Shown here: positions 1 to 8,465 of the stretch, one piece after another
Position numbering within the stretch: position 1 is the first letter of the stretch
Layout: the number at the start of each line of letters is the position of its first letter
Source: Burkholderia sp. OK233
GTDB taxonomy: Bacteria; Pseudomonadota; Gammaproteobacteria; Burkholderiales; Burkholderiaceae
Assembly (NCBI RefSeq): GCF_900230185.1
Contig: NZ_OCSR01000001.1
Location: 5,828,001-5,892,000, forward strand
DNA: 64,000 nucleotides
Direction of reading: 5' to 3'
Notes under the pieces: model-generated
Seen by the model: only the letters and a program-made list of their open reading frames with translations
What the model was told of the DNA's origin: nothing
Databases searched by the model: none
Program-made: the position numbers and the translations under genes

Positions 1-395
1 ATCCCCGGCGCAAGCAGTGCCTGGAGCACACGACGGAAAATGCCGAAGCGTTCGCGCGTCGCGAGCACCGCCGGCAGCGCGTCGAAAATTCGCGATTCGA
101 GCGCGGTCATCGCGGCGGGCGTAGCCGCGCCGGCTTGATACGTGACCAGCCGATGCGTCCAGTAAGCATTCAAACCGCGATGCTCGAGCAGGAACCTGCC
201 GAGCTCGAAGCCGGACAACTCGTTCGCAAGCGCGACCTGCTGCTCGACGGTGGCGCCGGGAACGTCTCCCGCGCCGCGCAATCTCTCGACGATGGTCCGC
301 AGCCGGTCTTCATACCCGTTCTTCGCGTTGCCGCCGTGAGAAATCAATCGGTCATCGACGTTGGCTTCAATTGCGTCTTGATCTGCTTTCGTCAT
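1..395 (-). CDS. Partial N-terminal part of a possible SAM-dependent methyltransferase-like protein
   Basis: An open frame reads leftwards from an ATG at 395-393 and runs off the window edge after 131 codons. A purine-rich Shine-Dalgarno-like stretch (GAGGAC) lies just upstream of this start. The visible part is hydrophilic at first (MTKADQDAIEANVDD) and then has the conserved-looking block ELGRFLLEHRGLNAYWTH. That block reminds me of the N-terminal segment of Burkholderia proteins annotated as class I methyltransferases, but no SAM-binding glycine motif falls inside the window. The family call is therefore recognition from memory. The existence of the gene is better supported than its function. 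Confidence 0.5.
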   Translation of the reverse strand, partial: MTKADQDAIEANVDDRLISHGGNAKNGYEDRLRTIVERLRGAGDVPGATVEQQVALANELSGFELGRFLLEHRGLNAYWTHRLVTYQAGAATPAAMTALESRIFDALPAVLATRERFGIFRRVLQALLAPG

Positions 396-627
396 TACCG
401 GTCCTCTAGAACGATGTTTCGATATGCGGCATGCCGTGGTGTCGTTGGCTGCCATCGGGGCTTCGCACTTTATCGCAGTTCCGCGAACCTCGCCGCGCGA
501 AACGAGGGCAATCGGCGGATCGACGCCGACACTTCGGTAACGGAGAAAGAACTTCGCTGTCCCACGCCGGGCAGCTCGCGTTTTCGCGTACGGTATGCGC
601 CACCCGATCGGAGCAGAAGAAGTCACC

Positions 628-1233
628 ATGTCCAAAGTATCGGCGGACAGCGGCGTTCAGGCGCTTGCTGAGCTCGCATTGTCAACAATCGGCGATGCAG
701 ACGTCGCACAAATGCCCGCGCATTCCAGGGCGAAGCTGGCTCCCGGCTTCGCAGCATTGAAGTCGACGGCCGCGCATTGCAAGCAACCCCCGATGGACCG
801 CCCGAAGCTGATGCATACGCCGCAAACGCGCGAGCGGCTGCATCGCTTGCGTCACGAACTGGGCAAGATCAGGCCGCCGCCGTCGACTATCGACGAGGCG
901 CGCGCCGAGATCATCAAGGCCATGGCGCGCGCGAATCTCAGCGCGTGGCGGGTGCCGGAACTCACCGGCGACTCGGCGCTTCAGCATGCGGACGGTTCGG
1001 TGCAAGTCAACCTCATCGCGCATGTGATCGTTTTCAATGTCACCGGCGCGTTTCAGATTGTCGACACGCATTCGCCCGGTGCGCCATACTTCGAAATGTG
1101 CGGACGTGACGGACCTGATGGCACGGCCTTCGTGCCGCCATGCGATATGCCTGCGCAAGGGGATAGCAAGGCAGGGCCGCCGCGAGCGCCAACGAACGGG
1201 CGCGCGAGCCCCCGGCATCCACGGCGCGCTTGA
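628..1233 (+). CDS. Hypothetical protein
   Basis: The frame is open from 595. The ATG at 628 (MSKVSADSGV) is preferred over the one at 595 because a weak purine stretch (agcagaaga) precedes it. The product is about 201 aa, without an obvious signal peptide or membrane segment. The middle (roughly residues 110-160, LIAHVIVFNVTGAFQIVDTHSPG) looks like folded protein. The last 40 residues are rich in Pro, Arg and Ala and may be read past a frameshift. An antisense open frame covers the same bases but has no recognisable content. I do not recognise the family; the gene lies upstream of an ECF sigma gene, with no sign of co-transcription. Confidence 0.35.
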   Translation: MSKVSADSGVQALAELALSTIGDADVAQMPAHSRAKLAPGFAALKSTAAHCKQPPMDRPKLMHTPQTRERLHRLRHELGKIRPPPSTIDEARAEIIKAMARANLSAWRVPELTGDSALQHADGSVQVNLIAHVIVFNVTGAFQIVDTHSPGAPYFEMCGRDGPDGTAFVPPCDMPAQGDSKAGPPRAPTNGRASPRHPRRA

Positions 1234-1339
1234 GCTCTCGCCGCGGCCCGGAATTATTTTTGCGTCGCTCGCAACTTTTCGCACCGGCGGCGACACTCAC
1301 GGTCATCCACACAATCTGGCGGATTGCGAACACAGCGAC

Positions 1340-1933
1340 ATGTCACCGAAACCGATCGTCTCAGGCAACGTCCGTCCTTCCGCACGCAGCGTCGATGCGG
1401 AAGATGCCGCGCTGCTGCAGCGCATCGCGGCGGCGGACAAGTCCGCGCTGGCTGCGCTTTATCGCGAGTATCACCGGCGGCTGGTCCGTTTTCTCGGCCG
1501 CTTCACGCGGCGCGATGACGTGATCGAGGAAGTCATTAACGACACCTTCATGATCGTCTGGCAAAAGGCCAGCGAATTTCGCGGCCAGTCGCGCGTGTCG
1601 ACGTGGCTCATGGGTATTGCGTACCGCGTCACGTTGAAGGCGCTGCGCCAGGGCGGCTTGCCGGCCGAACAGCTTCACGACCTCGACGGGCCGTCCTCAG
1701 AGCCGTTCGCCGAACACGAAACGACCGACTGGGTGACCAAGGGGCTGACGAAACTCGCCCCGGAGCAGCGCATCGTGATGGAACTGGCCTACGTAATGGG
1801 CCATTCGCTCGAAGAGATTGCGGAGATAACCGAAAGCCCTGTCAGTACCGTGAAGGCCAGAATGTTTCATGCGCGGGTCAAGCTGCGCAATCTGCTGCCG
1901 GCGCTGGCCGGCCTTGATGGGAGCGCTCGATGA
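1340..1933 (+). CDS. ECF-type RNA polymerase sigma factor
   Basis: A 197-residue group 4 (extracytoplasmic function) sigma factor that would direct RNA polymerase to a small regulon. The ATG at 1340 (MSPKPIV) is chosen because the frame upstream has no family similarity; no strong ribosome site is visible. Region 2 is seen around residues 35-100 (YREYHRRLVRFLGRF, then DDVIEEVINDTFMIVW and STWLMGIAYR). Region 4 lies around 145-190 (APEQRIVMELAYVMGHS, then EEIAEITESPVSTVKARM, a helix-turn-helix). The stop codon overlaps the start of the downstream anti-sigma gene by 4 nt (ATGA), so the two are translationally coupled. Activity is probably held back by that anti-sigma factor. The dead sigma gene at 5.5-6.4 kb is a close paralogue. 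Confidence 0.93.
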   Translation: MSPKPIVSGNVRPSARSVDAEDAALLQRIAAADKSALAALYREYHRRLVRFLGRFTRRDDVIEEVINDTFMIVWQKASEFRGQSRVSTWLMGIAYRVTLKALRQGGLPAEQLHDLDGPSSEPFAEHETTDWVTKGLTKLAPEQRIVMELAYVMGHSLEEIAEITESPVSTVKARMFHARVKLRNLLPALAGLDGSAR

Positions 1934-2592
1934 GCAATCCAGCCGAGAGCGAACTCGCTCATCTGCACGTATGGGAACTGTTGCCGTGGATCGTCAACGG
2001 CCGGGCGTCCGACGCCGAACGCAAGCTGGCCGACGCGCACGTGCGCGATTGCGAACGATGCCAGGCGGAACTCGCGTCGCAGCGCAAGCTGTGCGCGGCG
2101 ATGGCCGCGCGCGAGGACACCGGTCCCGACGTCGAGCGCGGTCTCGATCATCTGTGGGAGCGTTTCGACGAAGAGGCGCAGCCGGCCGTTCGCACCGGTA
2201 CGTCGTCGGCGCCCTGGCGCAGCCGCATGACGGCGATCGCGTGCGGTCTCGCGGCCATCGTGCTGCTGGAGACGGGCGCGCTGGCGACGCTCGGCTTCAG
2301 CCGCGGCGTCGATAGCGCGTCGGCGAACTATCGCACGCTGTCGGAGGCCAATGCGGGTGCCGCGCGCGCGACAATCCGGCTCGTCACCGATCCGGCGATG
2401 CCGGTTGGCCGGCTGCAGGCGCTGCTCGTCCCACTGCATCTGCAGATCGTCGGCGGCCCGAGCGAAAACGGCGTCTATTCGCTCGCGCCAGTTGCCGGGC
2501 CAGGCGACGTGGCGAAGCAGCTCGCGGTCTTGCGCGGCGCGCCCGGCGTGCGCTTCGCGGAGCCGGTCGGTGAGGGCGCCGGCGGCCCCTGA
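1930..2592 (+). CDS. Membrane anti-sigma factor with zinc-finger (ZAS) motif
   Basis: A 220-residue partner of the upstream sigma factor, starting inside its stop codon. The N-terminal cytoplasmic domain carries the H-x3-C-x2-C zinc anti-sigma signature (HVRDCERC, about residues 37-44), which binds sigma regions 2 and 4 in this family. One membrane span follows at about 98-122 (MTAIACGLAAIVLLETGALATLGF region). The remaining ~100 residues would lie in the periplasm and act as the sensor or proteolysis target. The C-terminal half contains a repeated-looking beta-rich segment (ARATIRLVTDP, LHLQIVGGPSENGVYSL) like the domain found in other Burkholderia anti-sigma factors of this layout. The stimulus cannot be told from sequence. 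Confidence 0.9.
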   Translation: MSNPAESELAHLHVWELLPWIVNGRASDAERKLADAHVRDCERCQAELASQRKLCAAMAAREDTGPDVERGLDHLWERFDEEAQPAVRTGTSSAPWRSRMTAIACGLAAIVLLETGALATLGFSRGVDSASANYRTLSEANAGAARATIRLVTDPAMPVGRLQALLVPLHLQIVGGPSENGVYSLAPVAGPGDVAKQLAVLRGAPGVRFAEPVGEGAGGP

Positions 2593-3199
2593 CAATTCCT
2601 TGTCAGTTTTTCTTGCGTTCAACTTTGCCGAATATGATCGGTTCACCCCTGCCGCGCGCCCAAGATTTGCCGGATGGCTTGAATAACGCCATTGCTTTTC
2701 CGTCCCACCCGGCGACCCTAAGGCCGGTGGTGAAAGAAATCGCCACGCTGCCAGGCGTGGCGCGTCATGCTTTGCGCGGCCGGTTGCAGTCCGCGCCACG
2801 AAGGCCCGTTGAGCGGCTGTCAAACGACGTCACCCGATTCTCGCCTCTTTCCCGTGGCTGCCAGATCACGCGCGTTTTGCTCTTCTCCAGAGCCAGATGA
2901 CGACAGTAGCACTCACGATCTCGATGCCCCGAAAAAGCCGCGTCGAGATGCTCTTTTCCAAAGTTGGACGGGGAACCGCCAGGATAGCCAAACGCCGTTC
3001 AGCGAAGCAATGTAGTTCCATCGTACCCAAAGAGCCCCCGTTCTTCGGTAAGCCAACCAGTCCGCGTAGCCAACATTACTTTCCGCTGAAGCAAACTAAA
3101 CCTGCCTCTTGTTGAGGGAGCGTTGAGAACCTTGGGGTAGAGATTCCGTTGCCCGCCGCAACTGATCGAGGAACACGGCGATGTCAAAAGGTATGTCTT
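2593..3199. other. Intergenic, no gene recognised
   Basis: About 600 nt between the anti-sigma gene and a transposase relic. Several short open frames exist on both strands, but none has family similarity, a convincing ribosome site or a consistent coding signal. No hairpin-plus-T-run terminator stood out. Confidence 0.6.
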
Positions 3200-3382
3200 C
3201 TATGCGTCGCCTGAACATCGCCAGCCTTTCGTTATGTCACCGTTGATGGCGGCACATCGCACCCTGGCAAGCAAGTGAACTCCCTGGGGCCACCACCGCA
3301 TCTGTTGTCGTTTGCACATGCGACGATTCAGAATCTGATTGACAGCTGACTCGGCCATCGCCGTTGAGCTCAGTCTAGCTTC
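3200..3382 (-). pseudogene. C-terminal relic of an IS transposase
   Basis: Read leftwards from about 3382, the frame gives RLSSTAMAESAVNQILNRR and then MCKRQQMRWWPQGVHLLARV before a stop at 3202-3200. The ESAVNQ...KRQQMRW...G.HLL.QVR block is a conserved C-terminal signature of a bacterial transposase family (ISKra4-like, from memory). Only about 60 codons remain. There is no catalytic domain and no terminal repeats are visible. It marks an old insertion next to the kinase-like effector gene. Confidence 0.55.
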
Positions 3383-3415
3383 GCCATGTCATTTTCCATG
3401 AACGTTCGCTGCACG

Positions 3416-5113
3416 TTAAGGCAAGTTGCCGGCACCGAGCGTGCTCTCCAATTGACGATCTTCCGCAATTTTGAGTACCTGCTGAATTGAACGACTGTGC
3501 AATCGATTCAGCATTGTTTTGATATCGCCCTGTCGATCCTGCTGCTCGTCCTGCCAGGCTTCATTCAGATCTAACACCATTCCATAAATGCTGTCTCTGT
3601 CCTGACCGTTTTCGATCTGCGGATAGCACTGCGTGAACCGGGCGGAGATCTGCCGGCTTTCTTCCCATTGATCCAGTTTCTCGTAACACTGATGAACCTG
3701 AGCGCGAGACGCGCACTTTTCGAAAAATGGATCGCGCAGCATTTCTGCCGCGGAAGGGCGTGCCGTCGGCTCGACCTGCGTCATGCGCCGGATCACGTTC
3801 AGGATCTCAAGTTTATCGTCCGGCGCAATATCGGCCAGGTCTTCCATGAACGGGAAGCGATCGGGGGTTAACTGGCGGACTCCGAAGCCCGTAAGTGCGG
3901 GTGCGGCCGCGCGGTCCCGGACGAAATGCGCAAGCAATTGCCCGGCGGCGTAAATGTCACTCTTTTCGTTCCCTACCGCCGTCCGCATGTCGATGTACCC
4001 CGCAGTGCCCGGTGGTTTCTGTTGTCCTGTTTCGCGCCCGCTGCCCATGTCGATAAGCTTGAAAAGCTTCGCCTTCTTGTCGTACATCACGTTATTGTGA
4101 GAAATGTCCGAGTGCGCGACACCCTCGTCTGTGCAGCGCGCGATTCCTATGAGAACATCCATCAGGGCCTGCCTTGAGAGATCCAGGTATTCTGGACCAG
4201 AAATAATGCCGTCTTCGATGGCTCGCGCAGCTTTAGGGACCAGAGTCCGGACGTTTTCACCGTCAATCTTCTCGCAAAGGATCCCGAATTCCTCGCCTAT
4301 CTGAACCATTTCGAAAACCTGCATGACGCGCGAGGCTTGCATCAATGCCGCCCCCATCTGGAATTCGTCGATGATTTTCAGTTTCTGTGCATTGACTGCG
4401 TCCTCGACCGCTGCTGGGTCATGGGGCCGGTCCGCAGGTAGCCGGTGATACAGATCGAAGGGAATCGGGTCATCTTTGTCGCTACGCAGAAGGGCCTTGA
4501 ATACAAAATCTCTGCCGTAGTTTCTTCCGTTTTTTGTCAGCGATTCCGCAAGTGTCACGGCATAAATGACGGCGGCCCGGTTTCTTGCCATCAGGTTCCT
4601 GGCGGGGCGCGGGGAATCGCCAGGCTCTACCCGCAACGCCAATGTCAGCCGGCGAAACCCGCTTTGGGTTTCCGGCATGCCCCGCTTCATGGCTGCAATT
4701 TTCGCCGCAAGATTTTCGTCAATTGATTCCCTGTTGAATCTTGTCACCATGGACGGACTCAGTGTGTCGACCACGAGTCGTGTTCCGGTTCTCTGAAGCT
4801 TGCGCTCTGTATTTAATAGCTGACGGGGATTCTCGGGCTCGCTTGGATTTCCATGTGAAGCTTTTCTGGAAAAGCCATCCGCAGGATCGGGAAACGTTGC
4901 TGACCGTTTGTAAGAAAAGCGATTGGTCTGCGCTGATCTGGCGGCATTGATTTCAGCGGAAGACGTAGCGCTTTTCTCCGACCATCGCTTCAACTGCCTC
5001 AATTCGGGACTGGGCGACCGGGACCGTGGCGCGGCGCGCTTACCGCCGGGCGCGGGCCCGTCGCTCGACTGCGAATCCGGTGGTGAGTCGGAATTGGTCC
5101 TGTTGATCTTCAT
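3416..5113 (-). CDS. Divergent protein-kinase-like protein, candidate type III secreted effector
   Basis: A 565-residue protein. The first ~110 residues are Ser/Pro/Arg-rich and probably disordered, as in type III secretion signals. A eukaryotic-like kinase fold follows: candidate ATP lysine K206 (FVFKALL), catalytic loop HSDISHNN with H334, D336 and N341 (HSD in place of HRD), metal-binding DMG at 355-357 instead of DFG, a GTAGYID activation/P+1 segment near 369, the helix-F SDIYAAGQL at 385, and a closing ARPSAAEMLRDPFF segment. No signal peptide or membrane helix. Catalytic Lys, Asp, Asn and Asp all seem present, so activity is plausible. A TTCG-N16-TTCG box lies 172 nt upstream in the right orientation. 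Delivery into a host cell is inferred, not shown. A cytoplasmic kinase is the alternative. Confidence 0.75.
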   Translation of the reverse strand: MKINRTNSDSPPDSQSSDGPAPGGKRAAPRSRSPSPELRQLKRWSEKSATSSAEINAARSAQTNRFSYKRSATFPDPADGFSRKASHGNPSEPENPRQLLNTERKLQRTGTRLVVDTLSPSMVTRFNRESIDENLAAKIAAMKRGMPETQSGFRRLTLALRVEPGDSPRPARNLMARNRAAVIYAVTLAESLTKNGRNYGRDFVFKALLRSDKDDPIPFDLYHRLPADRPHDPAAVEDAVNAQKLKIIDEFQMGAALMQASRVMQVFEMVQIGEEFGILCEKIDGENVRTLVPKAARAIEDGIISGPEYLDLSRQALMDVLIGIARCTDEGVAHSDISHNNVMYDKKAKLFKLIDMGSGRETGQQKPPGTAGYIDMRTAVGNEKSDIYAAGQLLAHFVRDRAAAPALTGFGVRQLTPDRFPFMEDLADIAPDDKLEILNVIRRMTQVEPTARPSAAEMLRDPFFEKCASRAQVHQCYEKLDQWEESRQISARFTQCYPQIENGQDRDSIYGMVLDLNEAWQDEQQDRQGDIKTMLNRLHSRSIQQVLKIAEDRQLESTLGAGNLP

Positions 5114-5246
5114 GATAGGGTTACGGCGGCGTACCTGCCGCGCTCGTGGTCGGGATGAAATGATGTGAGGGAGGTGCCCTGCTGACTTCCCCCCAGGAGG
5201 GCGAGACGGCAGACCGCACCATCCAGTCAGATTACCAAGCGAGCAC

Positions 5247-5252
5247 AGGCTA
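5247..5252 (-). promoter_or_regulatory. -10-like element (TANNNT) of the kinase-like gene
   Basis: On the minus strand the hexamer is TAGCCT, fitting the YANNNT motif of HrpX/HrpB-controlled promoters. Counting the second half-site as five bases, it lies 32 nt downstream, the same spacing as in front of the second effector gene. Confidence 0.5.
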
Positions 5253-5285
5253 TTCGGGGAAGAGCGGCCGACGAGGTCGGTTAAT

Positions 5286-5309
5286 CGAAAAATTGGCGAT
5301 ACGAACGAA
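5286..5309 (-). promoter_or_regulatory. hrpII box (TTCG-N16-TTCG) upstream of kinase-like gene
   Basis: On the plus strand CGAA occurs at 5286-5289 and 5306-5309 with 16 nt between, so the minus strand reads TTCG-N16-TTCG. This is the hrpII box bound by HrpB-type AraC activators of type III secretion in Ralstonia and Burkholderia relatives. It is 172 nt before the start codon at 5113. A single such box is expected by chance about once per strand per 65 kb, so position and pairing with the box at 6896 carry the weight. Confidence 0.65.
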
Positions 5310-5525
5310 GCTAAGCGATGTGCCGCATCGGAAACGCGGCGAACATCACCTCAGTCATCGCGCTCGCGCCTGGGACGGGACACCAGCGATGCCGCGCTCC
5401 GCGCGCGCCGCAGCGGTCTCAAGTGCACGCGCGGCCACATGGATCAGTTGTCGCGAAAACTGTGGCGATGCGTGACCAGGCTACGGGCCAACGTCGCGGA
5501 CAGGGACGCGTTTCGACACGCCCTC
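5310..5525. other. Intergenic between hrp box and dead sigma gene
   Basis: With 5114-5309 this makes about 410 nt of non-coding DNA. The leader of the kinase-like gene occupies the left part. The right part, where an anti-sigma partner would normally follow the dead sigma gene, holds no recognisable coding sequence. Confidence 0.5.
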
Positions 5526-6450
5526 TCAAACGCGCTTCAGCTGGCCTGGCATGTCGAGCGCCTCGCGCAGCTTGTAGCGCGCCCGATGCATGCGCGCCTT
5601 GACCGTCGTCACCGGAGAGCCGGTGATGTCCGCGATTTCTGCGACCGAATGTCCGAGCACGTAGGCGAGCGCCATCACGGCCGCTGCTCGACGGGCAACA
5701 GATCGAGGGCTTTCGACAGCAGGTCGGACAATTCATGGTCATGCCAGTTCTGAGCCATCGCATCAGCATGGTCGATGTCCAGCGGCTCGAATTCCGAGCG
5801 GCGCTGCTCGCGCAACGCGCGCAGCGCCGAGCGATACGCGATGCCGATGATCCACGTCGAGACGCTGGCCTCGCCCCGGAAGTCGCCGGCCCGCTTCCAG
5901 ACGACCATGAAAGTGTCGTTGATGATTTCGTCGATCACCTCGCTCTTCCACGTGAGCCGGGCCAGGAAGCGCGCAAGCCGCCGATGGTACAGCCGGTACA
6001 GGCGGGCGAGCGCCGAGGCCTCGCCCGCCGCCACGCGTTCGAGCAAAGGCCGGTCGTGATCGACGGCGGCGAAGCCCTCACGCGCGACGAGATTCGCGGA
6101 CACGTGGCAGGTGACTTCGTCGATCTCCTGGCGCGCGGTTTCGTGTCCGCGCAGATCGCCGATGTCGTGCATCGCGCCGACAATGCCGGTGATGCGTCCG
6201 TCTTCGCCATAGACGACGCCCTTGTAAAAGCGAACCATGCGCACGATGCCCGCTCCGTTGCGCACGCCGGCCGCATACGTCTGCACGCCGTCGTCGGCTA
6301 CGAGATCGAGATCGGCCTTGTGATAGGTGAGCGCGAGGTCCGAGGGCGACACGTCATAGAGGGTCTTGCAGAGAATGCCGCCGCGGTCGATACCGAGAAA
6401 GCGTTAGAAGACCGGGTTGGAGCCGGTGTACAGACCATTCGCGTCCTTGA
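5526..6450 (-). pseudogene. Broken PAS domain - ECF sigma factor fusion
   Basis: Read leftwards, 6450-6190 encodes a PAS fold (MFFKDANGLYTGSNP, RFLGIDRGGILCKTLYDVSP, then YHKADLDLVADDGVQTY and a closing MHDIGDL). The same frame continues into an ECF sigma factor: region 2 about 6020-5820 (LYRLYHRRLARFLARL, VIDEIINDTFMVVWKR, STWIIGIAYR) and region 4 (VMALAYVLGHSVAEIADI, SPVTTVKARMHRAR). Two lesions kill it. A TAA at 6404-6406 lies inside the PAS domain (VF*RFLG). A one-base loss after VEQR near 5675 puts region 4 in another frame, which ends at 5526. A GTG near 6105 could have started a separate sigma ORF, so fusion rather than two overlapping genes is not certain. No anti-sigma gene follows. 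Confidence 0.8.
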
Positions 6451-6895
6451 AGAACATCGAAAGGCAACCGCAGGGGTAAATCGATATCCGATGCTAATGG
6501 CATCGCGAATATTCCGCAATCAGAAAGCACGGAAAAACCGGCAGGTATCCAGAATCTCGGGTAGGGATATCCTGATGCTAGGATCAGGCACACGGCAATG
6601 CGCGGCGTATGAGATTTTTATTTTTGGCCGCGCGAGCCGGCTCCGGTGACGGCTGCCACAGCTCGCGCCACTGCCCAACAATAACCGCGATATGCCGCGC
6701 GTAAAGATCGCGTGCGGCCAATTGAAGCGATCACGAGATTGTGGGGCGTCGCTGATGGCGTTACTGCGCTGTGGCAGCGTTTTATATCTTTGCCCGGGCC
6801 GCAGGGACGCAGGTCGTTGCGGCCAGTCTTTGGTGTACGGCGGAGCGGCTCGTGCGGACCGATGACACTGCCGAACGGCCCCATGCGGGGACGGT
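6451..6895. other. Intergenic, no gene recognised
   Basis: About 450 nt between the dead sigma gene and the promoter box of the second effector. Open frames on both strands lack family similarity. The PAS-coding region may once have extended a little further right, since the N-terminal strand of that fold is incomplete. Confidence 0.5.
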
Positions 6896-6920
6896 TTCGC
6901 TTTTTAGGCCAGCGTTTCGC
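6896..6920 (+). promoter_or_regulatory. Perfect PIP box / hrpII box upstream of HopX-like effector
   Basis: TTCGC at 6896-6900, 15 nt, then TTCGC at 6916-6920. This is an exact plant-inducible-promoter (PIP) box, and also satisfies TTCG-N16-TTCG. It ends about 170 nt before the start codon at 7091. HrpX/HrpB-family activators bind this element in Xanthomonas, Ralstonia and relatives. Confidence 0.7.
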
Positions 6921-6952
6921 GGCGCCGAGCAGCGCGAAAGCGGCTCCAGAAT

Positions 6953-6958
6953 CAGAGT
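6953..6958 (+). promoter_or_regulatory. -10-like element (CANNNT) downstream of PIP box
   Basis: The hexamer CAGAGT fits YANNNT and starts 32 nt after the second TTCGC. The known functional spacing for PIP-box promoters is about 30-32 nt. Confidence 0.5.
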
Positions 6959-7090
6959 AGAAATGCCGTCGCCCCACGCAACCAGCCAAGACGCAGAGAG
7001 GCTACGGACCGCACGTACTTTCTCTCATGCCGGTCCAATCGAGCCGCGCCAGAGGATGGATTTCCCTCTTGATGACATGGGAGCATTCTG

Positions 7091-8401
7091 ATGTCCGATA
7101 CTAAAGTGCGCGCCAGGGTCGCCCCTATAGCACCGGCTGCTGATACGTCACCTTCGTCTGAGGCCGTCACGGGCGCAAGGCGCTCCAGGCGCAGCGCGTT
7201 ATCGGGTGCACTGGGCAAGCTGGCGCAAAGCGTTAGTTGTTTCCGGCCGTCGGCAGCAACCGGGCCGGCGACCAAGCCTCGGCCCCGGGTCACCCTCGGA
7301 CAACTTCTGGAAGTCGCGCGGGAGCAAGAAAGTCCGTTGGCCAGGTTCGCAGAAAAACAGAAAATCGCGCGGCAGCAGGAATTGAAGGATATGCAGCAAA
7401 GCGCAAAGAACAAGGATCATGAGACGGAGAAGGACGTTCCGTTGGCGGCATACGTACTGGCCCGCACGGTTCTTGGCCAACCGACGGAGGACCGGGATTT
7501 GCGGCGTCTCCAGAAAGGCAACGAAACGGTTAAAAAGACCCGGGAACATCTCAAATATGGCGCCGGGAATATCATCGATGATATCCAGCGGACCGGACAC
7601 GAGAGCACTCATCGAGTGGAGGCGGGGCGATGGGTAATGACGAAACTGGCGAAAACCACGACGGGCCATGCCAAGGCAAACCCGGCTGCGGCCGCGATTT
7701 TCACCCAGGCCGGCAACTGTGGAGAGCATGCGATTTTGGCAACCCACCTGCATGCAGGAAAACTCGATGAAGACGAAACCGTTCATACATTAAAGTCCGC
7801 ACGCACCGACCACGCATGGGCCGAATCCCGAGTCGGGAAAAAGGACAACGACGCCGAGCAGCCTGCTGCGGGTGACAGGCAACCTACCGTTGTAATGGAC
7901 GCGTGGTCCAGGGGACCGGCGATTTTTGCGGAGGATGGTAGATTTACGAAGACGCGAGGCATCGCTGACGCGATAATATCCTATGACCAGAAGACCGGCA
8001 AGCAGGCGCTGGACGTAGTCAAAAGACGTGCCGCCGGACTGGAAACGAGCGAGCAAAAGTCCGGCCTCTTTCGAACGATTGTGAAAGGCCTGCAGGATGC
8101 GAATTTCAGGGCACCTGAGAAGAGCCTGTATCGTCCGACACCTGTCATTGATGATGCGTTTTCAAAAGTGGCGGCGGCCCGGATGAACGCCCTTGCATCG
8201 ATGAGGCCGCTAGTCCCGAAAAAAACCAGGGGGCGAATCGCCCAGGCGTTGGGCAAGAAGTCGAAAGCACCGCCATCGGACGTCAAGAAGGACTTGCGCG
8301 ATGAGATCAAGGCCGTCGGCGCAGCCCGTTCACTTGGCAGCGGAGTCAAGTCAGCTACCGGCATGGCGAGCGAGATTGTCGACACCGTCAAGAAAGGTTG
8401 A
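7091..8401 (+). CDS. HopX/XopE/RipE-family-like type III effector (transglutaminase-fold)
   Basis: A 436-residue protein with a Ser/Ala/Arg-rich, probably disordered N-terminus and no Sec signal. The central domain has a Cys-His-Asp triad in the order of the HopX (AvrPphE) transglutaminase-like superfamily: C210 in GNCGEHAILATHLHA, H241 in DHAWAES, and D270 in VVMDAWSRGPAIFAEDGRF. The last motif closely recalls the P.AW..GPA.FAEDSRF block of HopX/XopE proteins. The C-terminal 100 residues are basic and helical. Family members are delivered by type III secretion and alter host cell processes. A perfect PIP box with -10 element precedes the gene. It ends 64 nt before an alginate-lyase-family gene that could share its transcript. 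Assignment rests on motif recall, not on a search. Confidence 0.78.
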   Translation: MSDTKVRARVAPIAPAADTSPSSEAVTGARRSRRSALSGALGKLAQSVSCFRPSAATGPATKPRPRVTLGQLLEVAREQESPLARFAEKQKIARQQELKDMQQSAKNKDHETEKDVPLAAYVLARTVLGQPTEDRDLRRLQKGNETVKKTREHLKYGAGNIIDDIQRTGHESTHRVEAGRWVMTKLAKTTTGHAKANPAAAAIFTQAGNCGEHAILATHLHAGKLDEDETVHTLKSARTDHAWAESRVGKKDNDAEQPAAGDRQPTVVMDAWSRGPAIFAEDGRFTKTRGIADAIISYDQKTGKQALDVVKRRAAGLETSEQKSGLFRTIVKGLQDANFRAPEKSLYRPTPVIDDAFSKVAAARMNALASMRPLVPKKTRGRIAQALGKKSKAPPSDVKKDLRDEIKAVGAARSLGSGVKSATGMASEIVDTVKKG

Positions 8402-8465
8402 ACGGCACATCACACCGCACGGCGGCTGGCCTGCCACTGCCTCTGATGTAACCGGTGTTATAGCA

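Noticed and set aside
1867..2823. 318-codon minus-strand frame opposite the anti-sigma gene
   Set aside because: Arg/Ala-rich antisense of a clear sigma/anti-sigma pair, with no family motif.
5735..6649. 304-codon plus-strand frame
   Set aside because: Antisense of the PAS-ECF pseudogene; composition typical of a mirror frame in GC-rich DNA.
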